Translations under genes and position numbers: made by a program
The notes under the pieces: model-generated
Told to the model about the DNA's origin: nothing
Databases searched by the model: none
What the model saw: only the letters and a program-made list of their open reading frames with translations
In this document: one piece after another, positions 54,559 through 63,849 of the stretch
Numbering within the stretch: the stretch's first letter is position 1
Layout of the letters: each line of letters opens with the position of its first letter
Assembly: GCF_043951865.1 (NCBI RefSeq)
Contig: NZ_JBINJF010000023.1
Location: 1-64,000 of the forward strand
DNA length: 64,000 nt
Direction of reading: 5' to 3'
Origin: JAMQKA01 sp043951865
Lineage (GTDB): Bacteria; Bacteroidota; Rhodothermia; Balneolales; Balneolaceae

Positions 54559-57453
54559 ATGTTTTTAGACACCCTTTCAGAATTGTGGATCTGGCAATTG
54601 CTGGGTCGGTTGCATCCACTGATTGTTCATTTCCCGATAGGGGCTATTGTAATCGCCTTTTTACTTGAAATGCTTACAATGGGGGGCAAGCGTCCTGACC
54701 TGCGTTCAGGCATCCGATGGCTTATCTACATTGGGGCCGGAACCGCTTTGGGTGCCGCCATTGTCGGCCTCATGCTCGCTTATGGCGGCAACTATTCGGA
54801 ATCAACTATTTTTTATCACCGGTGGGGTGGTATTCTTACCGTGGTGCTGTCCCTTTCTGCATGCTGGTTTCTGTACCGGGCAGAAACACGTGACACCCGG
54901 AAGGATCTCAATATCTACCGGGGTGCGCTTGCAGCAACAGTGCTGGTGCTGACAGTAACCGGCCATTTTGGGGCAAATTTGACGCATGGCAGCGACTACC
55001 TGACATCGGTCTTGCCCTGGAACTACGAAACCCTCTCGGACGACGAATTTACCGAACTGGTGGAGGAGGTCAACCAACACAGGGAGATGGGGACACTGGC
55101 AGAAACCCACAAAACGAAACTTAATGTCGGGGTCCGCCGCATCTTTGCCCAGACATGCTACCGCTGCCACGATTCCAATGAAGCTGAGGGCGGACTCGTC
55201 CTCAACAGCGAGGAAGCCGTAATGAAAGGGGGAGATGACGGTCCGATAATTGTACCCGGCGAACCCGGCGAAAGTGAACTGATGCGTCGACTCACACTGC
55301 CGGAAGGCCATGACGACGTGATGCCACAGAAAGGAAGCTCATTAAGTGCGAGCCAGATTGAGCTGGTACGTACATGGATAGAAGTGGGCGCTCCCTGGTC
55401 TGACGAGGAGGTGGAAACGTTCCGCGAGTCTCCCATGGCGCTGTACAAACCTGAACTTCCGGAGACTGGATCAGATCTCGAAAATCCCATTGACAAGTTT
55501 ACCGACGCCTATTTCAAGGAGCATAATATCAGCTGGCCGGAACCGGTGGACGACGTTACGTTTATGCGCCGTGCCTATATGGATGTGATCGGCTTGATGC
55601 CCAGTCCTGAAGAACTCCAGGCATTTGTCGATGACAGTTCGCCCAATAAAAGGGATCGGTTGGTCGATTCCCTGCTGGGCCGAAAACATGCCTATGCCCA
55701 GCACTGGCTGACCTTTTGGAACGATCTGCTGCGCAATGATTACACTGGAACCGGCTTTATCACGGGAGGAAGAGAGCAGATCACAGACTGGCTGTACGAC
55801 GCACTCTATAATAATATGCCTTACGACCAGATGGTCAGGGAACTGGCGAATCCCAATGAGCGTTCGGATGGTTTTATCAGGGGTATTGAATGGCGCGGTG
55901 CGGTTAATGCAAGCCAGACTACGGAGATGCAGGCCGCACAAAATATATCCCAGTCGCTGTTGGGCACCAATCTCAAGTGTGCCTCCTGTCACGACAGTTT
56001 TGTAAGCAACCTGACGCTGGATGATGCCTACTCTTTTGCCCAGATTTTTTCCGATTCGGCTATTGCGATCCAGCGGTGCGACGTTCCCACCGGTGATACG
56101 GCCAAAGCAAGCTTTGTTTACAGTGAGGAGCTCGGCGATGTCGATTCGGAAGCTTCCCTGGAAAAACGACTGGAGCAGCTGGCGGAGGTTATCGCGGACG
56201 AGCAAAACGGGCGCCTGTATCGGACGATTGCCAACCGCTACTGGGAGCTGCTGATGGGAAGAGGCCTGGTTGAACCGGTAGACAATATGGATAACATCCC
56301 GTGGAGCCAGGAGCATCTCGACTGGCTTGCCGCTGACCTGATCGACCACAAATATGACCTGAAGTACCTTCTGTCCACTATATTAAAGTCCCGCACCTAC
56401 CAGCTGCCCTCGGTGGGTATGAGTGAAGAAGAGGCCGGCTCTGAGGATTACGTGTTTGAGGGACCACTCAGAAAGCGGATGACGGCTGAACAATTTGCCG
56501 ATGCGGTTTCCCAGGTGGCCGCTCCCTTCTATTTCTCAGTGGCGTATGATCCCTACGAAACGCCTCCTGCCGAGGCCGACTGGATCTGGTTTAATACCAC
56601 CGAAAACGGGCGGCGAAGCCAGCCGGCCCCGGGCATGTATTATTTCCGACATCAATTTGATCTTCCGGGTAGTCGGAAAGTGGACCAAGCCAACATGCTG
56701 GTAACGGTGGATGAATCCTATAAGCTCTATCTGAACGGAACAATGGTCGGTCAGGGAGATGACTGGAGGCGGGTTGAACGCCTGGATGTAACCGAATACC
56801 TCAGATCAGGGCGAAATGTACTGGCACTGGAGGGAGAAAATGGAGGTACGATACCCAATCCGGCCGGCATCCTGCTTAATCTGAAAATACAGTTCACCGG
56901 CAGTGATGATTCCCTCGTGGTTACCTCCAATGAAAATTGGAAAGCCCTGCAGGATACGCCCGCTGAAGGGTGGGAAACCTTGGATTTTGATGATAGTGAG
57001 TGGGGAGCAGTTCGGGCGTTTGGAACCAGTGCCGGCAGTGATCACTGGGGACAGCTGTTGGGCTTTACGCACGATACCAGCCATCAGATGGATTTTGTCC
57101 GCGCATCACTGGTCGAAAATAATGATTTTCTTAAGGAGATGGGCCGGCCTACACGGGAGAATGTAATCACCAACCGGCAGACGGAAGCTACGCTGCTTCA
57201 GGCGCTGGAGCTGACCAACGGTGAGAAGTTGAATGAAGTGATGGCCCGGGGAGCGGAGCGGCTGATAAACGAATACGGGACCGCTACAAACCGGATGATT
57301 GAACACCTTTATCTTACCGCGTATGGTCGCTCCCCAAGTGAAACCGAAGAAAAAATATTAAGTGAGAAGCTCTCATCAGACCCGCGCAGGGAAGCAGTAC
57401 AGGATCTCTTGTGGGCCTTGGTGATGAATCCCGAATTTCAATTGATTTACTGA
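54559..57453 (+). CDS. Membrane PSCyt1-DUF1549-DUF1553 cytochrome with lectin-like insert
   Basis: 964-residue protein of a type abundant in Planctomycetes. Four membrane helices (about 12-130, DUF2231-like) precede a PSCyt1 cytochrome domain with haem motif CYRCH at residue 200. DUF1549 follows (about 310-500) with a second motif CASCH at 474. DUF1553 (about 550-964) is interrupted by a beta-sandwich (about 672-835; DWIWFNT, YLNGTMVG, GWETLDFDDSEW). That insert resembles the rhamnosidase-N-like module of the GH106 protein at 38218. Function is unproven; a membrane-bound redox step acting on glycan is a reasonable inference. A DUF1501 gene follows after 75 bp, as usual. Confidence 0.87.
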   Translation: MFLDTLSELWIWQLLGRLHPLIVHFPIGAIVIAFLLEMLTMGGKRPDLRSGIRWLIYIGAGTALGAAIVGLMLAYGGNYSESTIFYHRWGGILTVVLSLSACWFLYRAETRDTRKDLNIYRGALAATVLVLTVTGHFGANLTHGSDYLTSVLPWNYETLSDDEFTELVEEVNQHREMGTLAETHKTKLNVGVRRIFAQTCYRCHDSNEAEGGLVLNSEEAVMKGGDDGPIIVPGEPGESELMRRLTLPEGHDDVMPQKGSSLSASQIELVRTWIEVGAPWSDEEVETFRESPMALYKPELPETGSDLENPIDKFTDAYFKEHNISWPEPVDDVTFMRRAYMDVIGLMPSPEELQAFVDDSSPNKRDRLVDSLLGRKHAYAQHWLTFWNDLLRNDYTGTGFITGGREQITDWLYDALYNNMPYDQMVRELANPNERSDGFIRGIEWRGAVNASQTTEMQAAQNISQSLLGTNLKCASCHDSFVSNLTLDDAYSFAQIFSDSAIAIQRCDVPTGDTAKASFVYSEELGDVDSEASLEKRLEQLAEVIADEQNGRLYRTIANRYWELLMGRGLVEPVDNMDNIPWSQEHLDWLAADLIDHKYDLKYLLSTILKSRTYQLPSVGMSEEEAGSEDYVFEGPLRKRMTAEQFADAVSQVAAPFYFSVAYDPYETPPAEADWIWFNTTENGRRSQPAPGMYYFRHQFDLPGSRKVDQANMLVTVDESYKLYLNGTMVGQGDDWRRVERLDVTEYLRSGRNVLALEGENGGTIPNPAGILLNLKIQFTGSDDSLVVTSNENWKALQDTPAEGWETLDFDDSEWGAVRAFGTSAGSDHWGQLLGFTHDTSHQMDFVRASLVENNDFLKEMGRPTRENVITNRQTEATLLQALELTNGEKLNEVMARGAERLINEYGTATNRMIEHLYLTAYGRSPSETEEKILSEKLSSDPRREAVQDLLWALVMNPEFQLIY

Positions 57454-57528
57454 TCATATGGTATGGCGACATATATTCGTAAATTAGATCTGTTAATACA
57501 CAGGTAACCCAGGAGGTTAGTTAATACT

Positions 57529-58947
57529 ATGAAAAGACGCGATTTTCTTAAAAATACTTCGGCTGCAGCTCTTGCAGCAATGGGAGCAACGATTCCGGGA
57601 ACCTCTTTTTTGAGTAGCTGCAAGCGGGCGGGCAACGAAATTGAATCAACTGCGGATACGGTAATATTACTGTGGATGGCGGGCGGTATGGCCCACACGG
57701 AGACTTTTGATCCCAAAGCCTACACCCCGTTTGAACCAGGTATTGAAAGTAACAGGGTGCTAAGTACATTCCCCAAATCTCCCACCGCCGTAGACGATCT
57801 GTTTTTCTCAGAGGGACTCGAGGAGATAGGATCCGTAATGGACAAGGGGACGGTGATCCGGTCTTACCGGGCGGCCGACCTGGGACACATCCTGCATACA
57901 CGGCATCAATATCACTGGCACACCTGTTATGAACCGCCTCAAACGATTCAGGTACCGCACATCGGGGCCTGGATTGCCCACGAACGGGGGCCGGTAAACC
58001 CGGTGATTCCGCCTTTTATCAGTATCGGCCAGCGGTTCGATGTCGGAGAGGGGGAAGAGCTGAAGGCGTACCATTCTGCCGGCTTCCTGGGAAGTGAGTA
58101 CGGCCCATTTTTGATTCCGGATCCCTCCAGTGGACTCGAAAGCGTTCGGCCACCGGTGGGGATGAGTATAGAGCGGTTTGAAAAAAGACATCAGTTGTAT
58201 CGCGATCTGGTTGATCAAAGTGAACTCGGAAAACATGGCAGCGCCTACCAGAAGGAATCGATGGTGCGCGCGATGGAAAAATCCTATGCATTGCTGAAAT
58301 CGCCTGAATCAGAGGCGTTTAACCTTAAAAAAGAACCGGAAGAAATTTACAGGGAATACAATACCGGCCGCTTTGGACTGGGGTGCCTGCTTGCAAAAAG
58401 ACTCACGGAGGCTGGCGCTCGATTTATAAGCGTTTCCACAGAATACGTGCCATTCATGGGATGGGATACCCACGAAAACGGGCATACCCGAACCGTGGAG
58501 ATGAAAAAGAGTATCAATCGGCCCATTGCTCAACTGATCAGGGATCTCGACAGAACAGGTCGCCTGGACCGCACAATGGTTATCCTGGCCAGTGAATTCA
58601 GCCGGGATATGATGGTAGAGGGTCGGCCGGGAAAAACGGTCAAGGAACAGGCCAAACAGCCAGAAGTAATGCAAAGTATATCGGAATATGGCATGCACAA
58701 GCACTTCACCGATGGATGTTCAATTTTAATGTTCGGCGGTGGAATAAAACAGGGGCACGTCTATGGGAAAACAGCGGATGAACGTCCCTGTTCAACCGTG
58801 GAAAACCCTGTAGAAATAAGCAATATTCACCAGACCATATACCAGGCGTTGGGTATTCCCCCTGAAACACATTATACCATTGAAGGCCGCCCCGTGTATA
58901 CCACTCCGGAAGGTCATGGGGAAGCGATCCCCGAGCTTTTCGCGTAG
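57529..58947 (+). CDS. DUF1501 protein with Tat-like signal
   Basis: 472-residue exported protein. The twin-arginine signal (KRRDFLKNTSAAALAA) is followed by SSCKR, which could also serve as a lipidation site. The DUF1501 fold is related to the sulfatase/alkaline phosphatase superfamily. Conserved blocks seen are DTVILLWMAGGMAHTETFDPK, HTRHQYHWHTCYE, VSTEYVPFMGWDTHENG and LASEFSRD. DUF1501 genes nearly always accompany DUF1549/DUF1553 cytochrome genes; the joint function is unknown. AGGAGG lies 12 bp before the ATG. Tat export fits a protein folded around a metal cofactor. Confidence 0.88.
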   Translation: MKRRDFLKNTSAAALAAMGATIPGTSFLSSCKRAGNEIESTADTVILLWMAGGMAHTETFDPKAYTPFEPGIESNRVLSTFPKSPTAVDDLFFSEGLEEIGSVMDKGTVIRSYRAADLGHILHTRHQYHWHTCYEPPQTIQVPHIGAWIAHERGPVNPVIPPFISIGQRFDVGEGEELKAYHSAGFLGSEYGPFLIPDPSSGLESVRPPVGMSIERFEKRHQLYRDLVDQSELGKHGSAYQKESMVRAMEKSYALLKSPESEAFNLKKEPEEIYREYNTGRFGLGCLLAKRLTEAGARFISVSTEYVPFMGWDTHENGHTRTVEMKKSINRPIAQLIRDLDRTGRLDRTMVILASEFSRDMMVEGRPGKTVKEQAKQPEVMQSISEYGMHKHFTDGCSILMFGGGIKQGHVYGKTADERPCSTVENPVEISNIHQTIYQALGIPPETHYTIEGRPVYTTPEGHGEAIPELFA

Positions 58948-58999
58948 ATCACAACTTTATAACTTAAAAGGGCCCTAAAAAACCATCTCAACGCTAATT

Positions 59000-60079
59000 A
59001 TGAATAAAACCCGCAGAGAATTTCTTAAACAGGTGGCGGCGGCCGGAACCGCCTTTGCCGCCCCCGGCATGGCCACAAATTTTGATGTAAACATTAATAC
59101 CAGTCGATCTTCCCCGGACAATGATGTGATAGGTCATGGTGACTTTCGTTATCGCGTTGAAAAAGACTGGGCAGCCCTGGACCCCGCTCGACATCCCGTT
59201 AAAAATTGCCATGAGATGGTTATGGACAAGCGGGGACGTCTGATCATGATTACCGATGAGACTCAGAATAATATTATTATCTTCAACAAGGATGGGAAAT
59301 ACCTGGATAGCTGGGGATCCAAATATCCCGGGGGACACGGGCTGACGCTCTGGAATGCGGGGGGAGAAGAATTTCTTTTTATCACCGATACAAATGCTGA
59401 AACAGCCCGGGTAGAAAAGACGACGCTGGATGGACGGGTTCTTCTGACTCTGGAAGATCCCCGGGAAGTGGGTGGTTACGACACGGAGGATGACTATCTG
59501 CCGACTGAAACGGCCGTCGGGCCGGACGGTACGATCTATGTAGCCGATGGCTACGGCTCCTACTATGTACTTCGGTTTAGTCCAGACGGCAAATACCTGG
59601 ATAAGTTCGGGGGGGCAGGCAGTGCAGATGATCAACTTAATGAACCCCACGGTGTGGCCGTTGATACCCGGAGTAACGGAACGCCAACCCTTCTCGTTAC
59701 CTCGCGGAGGCATAACAGTTTTAAACGGTTTACCCTGGAGGGGGAGTACCTGGAAACCATTTTTCTGCCCGGTGCCTACGTATGTCGACCGGTAATTAAT
59801 GGAGAAAATGTTTATGCCGGGGTCTGCTGGTCGCGAAAACGCTATCTGAATTTAACTCCTGAATCCGGCTTCATTACCATTTTGGATAAAGATGATAATG
59901 TGGTGTCGAACCCGGCCGGCACCCAACCCAGCTATATCAATGGAGAGCTCCAGCTTATGGTCCAGGAAGAATCCATATTCAAGCACTGTCATGATGTCTG
60001 TATAGATGAGGATAAAAATATGTATGTCTGCCAGTGGAATGCCGGTCAAACGTATCCGATTAAGCTGCATCGGGTCTGA
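59000..60079 (+). CDS. Tat-exported NHL-repeat beta-propeller protein
   Basis: 359-residue periplasmic protein. A twin-arginine signal (TRREFLKQVAAAGTAFA) is followed by NHL repeats forming a beta-propeller, for example around DKRGRLIMITDETQNNIIIF, VGPDGTIYVADGYGSYYVLRF and GVAVDTRSNG. NHL propellers bind or process sugars, peptides or lactones; six-bladed relatives include lactonases, but no specific activity can be assigned. It follows DUF1501 after 52 bp, so it probably belongs to the same transcript. Confidence 0.8.
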   Translation: MNKTRREFLKQVAAAGTAFAAPGMATNFDVNINTSRSSPDNDVIGHGDFRYRVEKDWAALDPARHPVKNCHEMVMDKRGRLIMITDETQNNIIIFNKDGKYLDSWGSKYPGGHGLTLWNAGGEEFLFITDTNAETARVEKTTLDGRVLLTLEDPREVGGYDTEDDYLPTETAVGPDGTIYVADGYGSYYVLRFSPDGKYLDKFGGAGSADDQLNEPHGVAVDTRSNGTPTLLVTSRRHNSFKRFTLEGEYLETIFLPGAYVCRPVINGENVYAGVCWSRKRYLNLTPESGFITILDKDDNVVSNPAGTQPSYINGELQLMVQEESIFKHCHDVCIDEDKNMYVCQWNAGQTYPIKLHRV

Positions 60080-60605
60080 CCGCATGTTTTATCCTTTCTT
60101 ACCCTGTGCTCGAGAATGTTATTGATGGGTTTAATACGGGAATGAGCGGGGATACAATTTCTCCCCCGGTAACCGGCGTTGGGTACCCGTTTAAATCACA
60201 TCATCTGCGCGGGCATAGTTCTTCCTCACTTTTCTTGTCAGGGAATCGATCCTTCTTTTTAACTGCTGGTGCTACTCTCGTCCCTCTCACGTATTTATAG
60301 TCCCGATAGATATTAAAAGGTTTGAATTTATGTTTTATATTCAGTGCCGGTGATCATATTTCATATTGATGATCTTCCGGGAAGGATTCTGTAAAAATCG
60401 ATGGTTCTTCCTTTCATTCTTTGCGCTGAATAGTACGGCGTTGGCAATTAGCTGATCGTAAAGTGAGCAGCTATGGTCGTTTTTAACCGTTGTATTTTGC
60501 GTAAAACGGGATCGAAGGAACAGCGATTCTTACAGTTCCCCGCAGTATTCAACCGCAAGCTAACGACTGATTTTACACACTATGATTCGAATTCCGGTAA
60601 CAACG
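60080..60605. other. Intergenic region before the second haem dehydrogenase
   Basis: 526 bp without a convincing gene; the frames in it have unlikely composition and no start signals. I see no member of the palindromic family and no copy of the GAGTAGAT boxes. Confidence 0.5.
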
Positions 60606-63269
60606 ATGCGTGGTACCTTGCTATTTTTCCTGATAAGTGCAGCCCTCATGGGGTGCCAAAATCAAACCAGCTCTTCGCCGCCTGTACCTTGCAATGCCAG
60701 TGATTCCAGTACCTTGACAGCACTCACAGATTCCCTGGAAAGCAACCTGGATTGGCCGGACAACTTGGCCATTAACGCATTTTCCGGGCCGGAACTGACC
60801 CCAAGTCCGGCCGCACTGGCCGTAGCTCCCACCGGCGAAGTTTTTGTGGGTGTTGACATGCAGGGCTCGCTCGGCAAGGAGATGGACAAAGGGGCGATTG
60901 TACGCCTTGTGGATTGTAACCAGGATGGCATCGTGGATGCCCACACAGAGTTCACCAGGGTCAACAATCCACGCGGAATCATTGCGATTGGGGATCAGGT
61001 GTTTGTCCTGCACACAACTTTTTCGGAAGAGACCGGGAAAGCCTCGGGGATGGACCTGGTCGTCTTCGAGGACAAAGATCGTGACGGTGTTGCCGACGGT
61101 CCCTCCGAACCACTGATTGAAGGGATCAGCAACCCCAACTACCTGCGGAGCCGGGGAACCGATCATGCTACGAACGGAATTCGAATGGGCATTGACGGGT
61201 GGATTTATATAGCCGTCGGAGATTTTGGATTCCACGATGCCGTTGATCGCGAAGATACCAAGCTGACGATGCTGGGGGGCGGGATCGTTCGCGTGCGCCC
61301 GGACGGAACCGAGATGGAAGTCTATACCCACGGAACGCGCAATAACTACGACGTGGCGATCGATCCCTATATGAATATCTTTACGCGCGGCAACACCAAC
61401 GACGGCGGGGGCTGGAATGTTCGGTTTCTCGACCATATCCAGAGTGGAGAATACGGCTATCCCACGCTGTTTAAACATTTTACGGAAGAGATCATCCCCG
61501 CGTTGAAAGATTTTGGCGGGGGATCAGGTACCGGGGCGTTGTACCTGGATGATGAGCGGTGGCCGGAGGCTTACAACCATAAACCGCTGACCGCGGACTG
61601 GGGACGCAGCTACCTATACCTGCATAACATGAACCCCGACAAAGGAAGCTTTACCCAGCAGCAGGAGGAGTTTATTGAACTGCCGCAGATTACCGATCTT
61701 GACCTGGATGCTTCCGGCACGATGTATCTTTCCGCCTGGGATGGAGCGGGCTATTCCGGCGATTCAACAAGGGGATTTACCGTTCGGTCGGTCCCAGAGG
61801 GATTACAACCCCAGCCGTTTCCATCGCTGGAAAACGCTTCGATCGGGGAACTGGCCGGGTATCTCAAGTCGGAACATGCCAAAGCGCGCCAGTATGCGCA
61901 GTATGAACTCCTGCAGCGCACAGACCAGGAGGTGAATAGGGTGGCCTGGGAGACAGCCCGTGACGCGGGGCTCCCCCTGGATGTGCGGGTTGCCGGGATT
62001 TTTACCTACGCTCAGGCTGCCGGCACAGGGGGCATTGAAAACCTGGTGGAGCTGACAAGGGATCAGCAGGTGCGGGAGTACGCCCTGCGTGCGCTGGCGG
62101 ATCGCAAAGAATATGTGGACCAGGTACCGCTTCAGCCATTTCTTTCGGCGCTGGATAGCTCCTCTGATCGCGTTAAAATCGCGGCGATCGTGGGACTGGG
62201 ACGCCTGGGCCGCGAAGAAGCGGTGGATGCACTCCTTCAGATTGAAGTACCGGACTCGTTTGAGGCCCCGGATATCGGTACGGTTGGCCCTCATGCCACC
62301 CCGAATGCGGAGATTATTCCCCCGCATGTAGCCGTCAAATCACTGGTCGAGATCGGCGCTACAGCACCGTTACTGGATGCAGTGTCAAAGGACCGAAGCG
62401 AACTGGCACTTTGGGCCCTGCGCTATATTCACGATCCCCATGTACCTGAAAGATTGATTGAAATCTACAACAACAGTAGTAATATCGATTTCAAAAGCAG
62501 AATCCTTCATAACCTGGCGCGTGTATACCACAAAGAGGCCGATTACGACGGTTCGTGGTGGTGGAGCACGCGCCCCGATACCCACGGTCCGTATTATAAG
62601 GCAGAGGAGTGGCAGGGAACACCGGTAATACGGGATTTCCTCATTACCGAGTATGAAAACGGTACATTTGATGACCGGTTTTTCGCGGACCTGAACAGCA
62701 AATACCGGCTGGGTATTCCCGCGTTTGGCGGCACCGACGACACCGGGTCGAAAGTAGAGGAACCGGTCGTAGACCTGGAAGAGATAAAAAGTGAAGAAGG
62801 ACAAATCGGGAAATCATCCATCGAAGATGTGATGCTGGCCCTGCAGGAGCTCTCCGGTGACTTGGAGAAGGGCGAAAAATTGTTTGTCCGGCAGGGATGC
62901 CAGGCATGCCACAGCATCAGCCCGGACGAAGCGATGAAAGGCCCGTATTTGGGTCAGGTCGGCGGAATAATGAATCGACAGCAGATTGCGGAATCGATCC
63001 TGAAACCCAACGCCTCTATCTCGCAGGGTTTTGCCACCGTGCAAATCCAAACCAGTGATGAGAACAGCTATGTGGGATTTATCACTGAAGAGACGGCTGA
63101 AAAGCTGGTCATCAGGAATATCGCCGGGCAGGCGACGACACTGCAGAAGTCAGATATTGTTTCGCGAGAACAGCTCAAAACTTCCATGATGCCGGCAGGA
63201 CTGACGAACTCTCTTTCGTATGAAGAGTTTGTGGCCTTGGTGGATTACCTGTCAGCACAAGTAGAGTAA
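60606..63269 (+). CDS. PVC-type haem-binding dehydrogenase lipoprotein
   Basis: 887-residue lipoprotein (lipobox ALMGCQ) with the same plan as the protein at 35036. A Piru_Ver_Nterm beta-propeller (about 45-400; THGTRNNYDVAIDPYMNIF is its core block, as NNYDVAIDPYMN) is followed by HEAT-like helices (about 410-620). The C-terminal cytochrome c domain has CQACH at residue 765 and a probable axial Met in SMMPAGL. I use the ATG at 60606, which starts the signal; an in-frame ATG at 60582 adds eight residues. It likely oxidises a sugar or alcohol outside the cytoplasm and passes electrons to the respiratory chain. Confidence 0.87.
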   Translation: MRGTLLFFLISAALMGCQNQTSSSPPVPCNASDSSTLTALTDSLESNLDWPDNLAINAFSGPELTPSPAALAVAPTGEVFVGVDMQGSLGKEMDKGAIVRLVDCNQDGIVDAHTEFTRVNNPRGIIAIGDQVFVLHTTFSEETGKASGMDLVVFEDKDRDGVADGPSEPLIEGISNPNYLRSRGTDHATNGIRMGIDGWIYIAVGDFGFHDAVDREDTKLTMLGGGIVRVRPDGTEMEVYTHGTRNNYDVAIDPYMNIFTRGNTNDGGGWNVRFLDHIQSGEYGYPTLFKHFTEEIIPALKDFGGGSGTGALYLDDERWPEAYNHKPLTADWGRSYLYLHNMNPDKGSFTQQQEEFIELPQITDLDLDASGTMYLSAWDGAGYSGDSTRGFTVRSVPEGLQPQPFPSLENASIGELAGYLKSEHAKARQYAQYELLQRTDQEVNRVAWETARDAGLPLDVRVAGIFTYAQAAGTGGIENLVELTRDQQVREYALRALADRKEYVDQVPLQPFLSALDSSSDRVKIAAIVGLGRLGREEAVDALLQIEVPDSFEAPDIGTVGPHATPNAEIIPPHVAVKSLVEIGATAPLLDAVSKDRSELALWALRYIHDPHVPERLIEIYNNSSNIDFKSRILHNLARVYHKEADYDGSWWWSTRPDTHGPYYKAEEWQGTPVIRDFLITEYENGTFDDRFFADLNSKYRLGIPAFGGTDDTGSKVEEPVVDLEEIKSEEGQIGKSSIEDVMLALQELSGDLEKGEKLFVRQGCQACHSISPDEAMKGPYLGQVGGIMNRQQIAESILKPNASISQGFATVQIQTSDENSYVGFITEETAEKLVIRNIAGQATTLQKSDIVSREQLKTSMMPAGLTNSLSYEEFVALVDYLSAQVE

Positions 63270-63849
63270 AGGTCGGCAGGAAAAGTCAAAAGTCTGTAAA
63301 TACAATTTATCGCTCACAGAACGAGGTTAAAAACTTGCACTTGCCTTATAAAAAGGGGAGTATTTCTAAAAATCTTCAGCAAACGCAGGGGTAATTAGTT
63401 TTAAATACTTCGCAAGGCAAGACATCTAAACTGGTGCCCAGGGACTCTGGCACCGTGCGGACCAATGGATAGGTGACAAAGTTCCCGAAAAGAGGGGGGG
63501 AAAGGGAGTACGTAATCCGTTTTTTGTAGATAAGGGAGGTAACCTGTTGAAGGAGAAAGATGGCAGGATTCAGGCAGGAATTTTAACGCTTTACAAATTG
63601 GGATATAATCTTTACGCTGTTTTAGATCGTTCGGGAAAAAACAACTATCGGAATACGACCAATGTAATTTAAGGGATCTTTGCAGAATCTACTATTTTGA
63701 TGGAAGGTGGTTGTACCATCGACCTTATTGCCCTTTAAACGGGAGTACAACCCCAGAACGTGGAATTGAGAGTTTTGTTCAGGATAAACAAGTCGGTATT
63801 GGGCAAAACAGCGGCAGGCAAAGCTCTCTTCAATGGATGGAAAATAGTT
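63270..63849. other. Intergenic region before the partial sulfatase
   Basis: 580 bp without a convincing gene. It contains a perfect 6-bp inverted repeat (GGTGCC-N10-GGCACC, 63433-63454) and repeat R5 (63670-63783). Confidence 0.55.
63670..63783 (+). repeat. Dispersed palindromic element, copy R5
   Basis: Left end AAGGGATCTTTGCAGAATCT; internal GGTGG-TTGTA-CCATC, the shared CGACCTT and CTTTAAACGGGAGTACAACC. It ends with GGAATTGAGAGTTTTG. The right terminus is degraded. It is in the same orientation as R1, R2 and R4. Confidence 0.72.
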
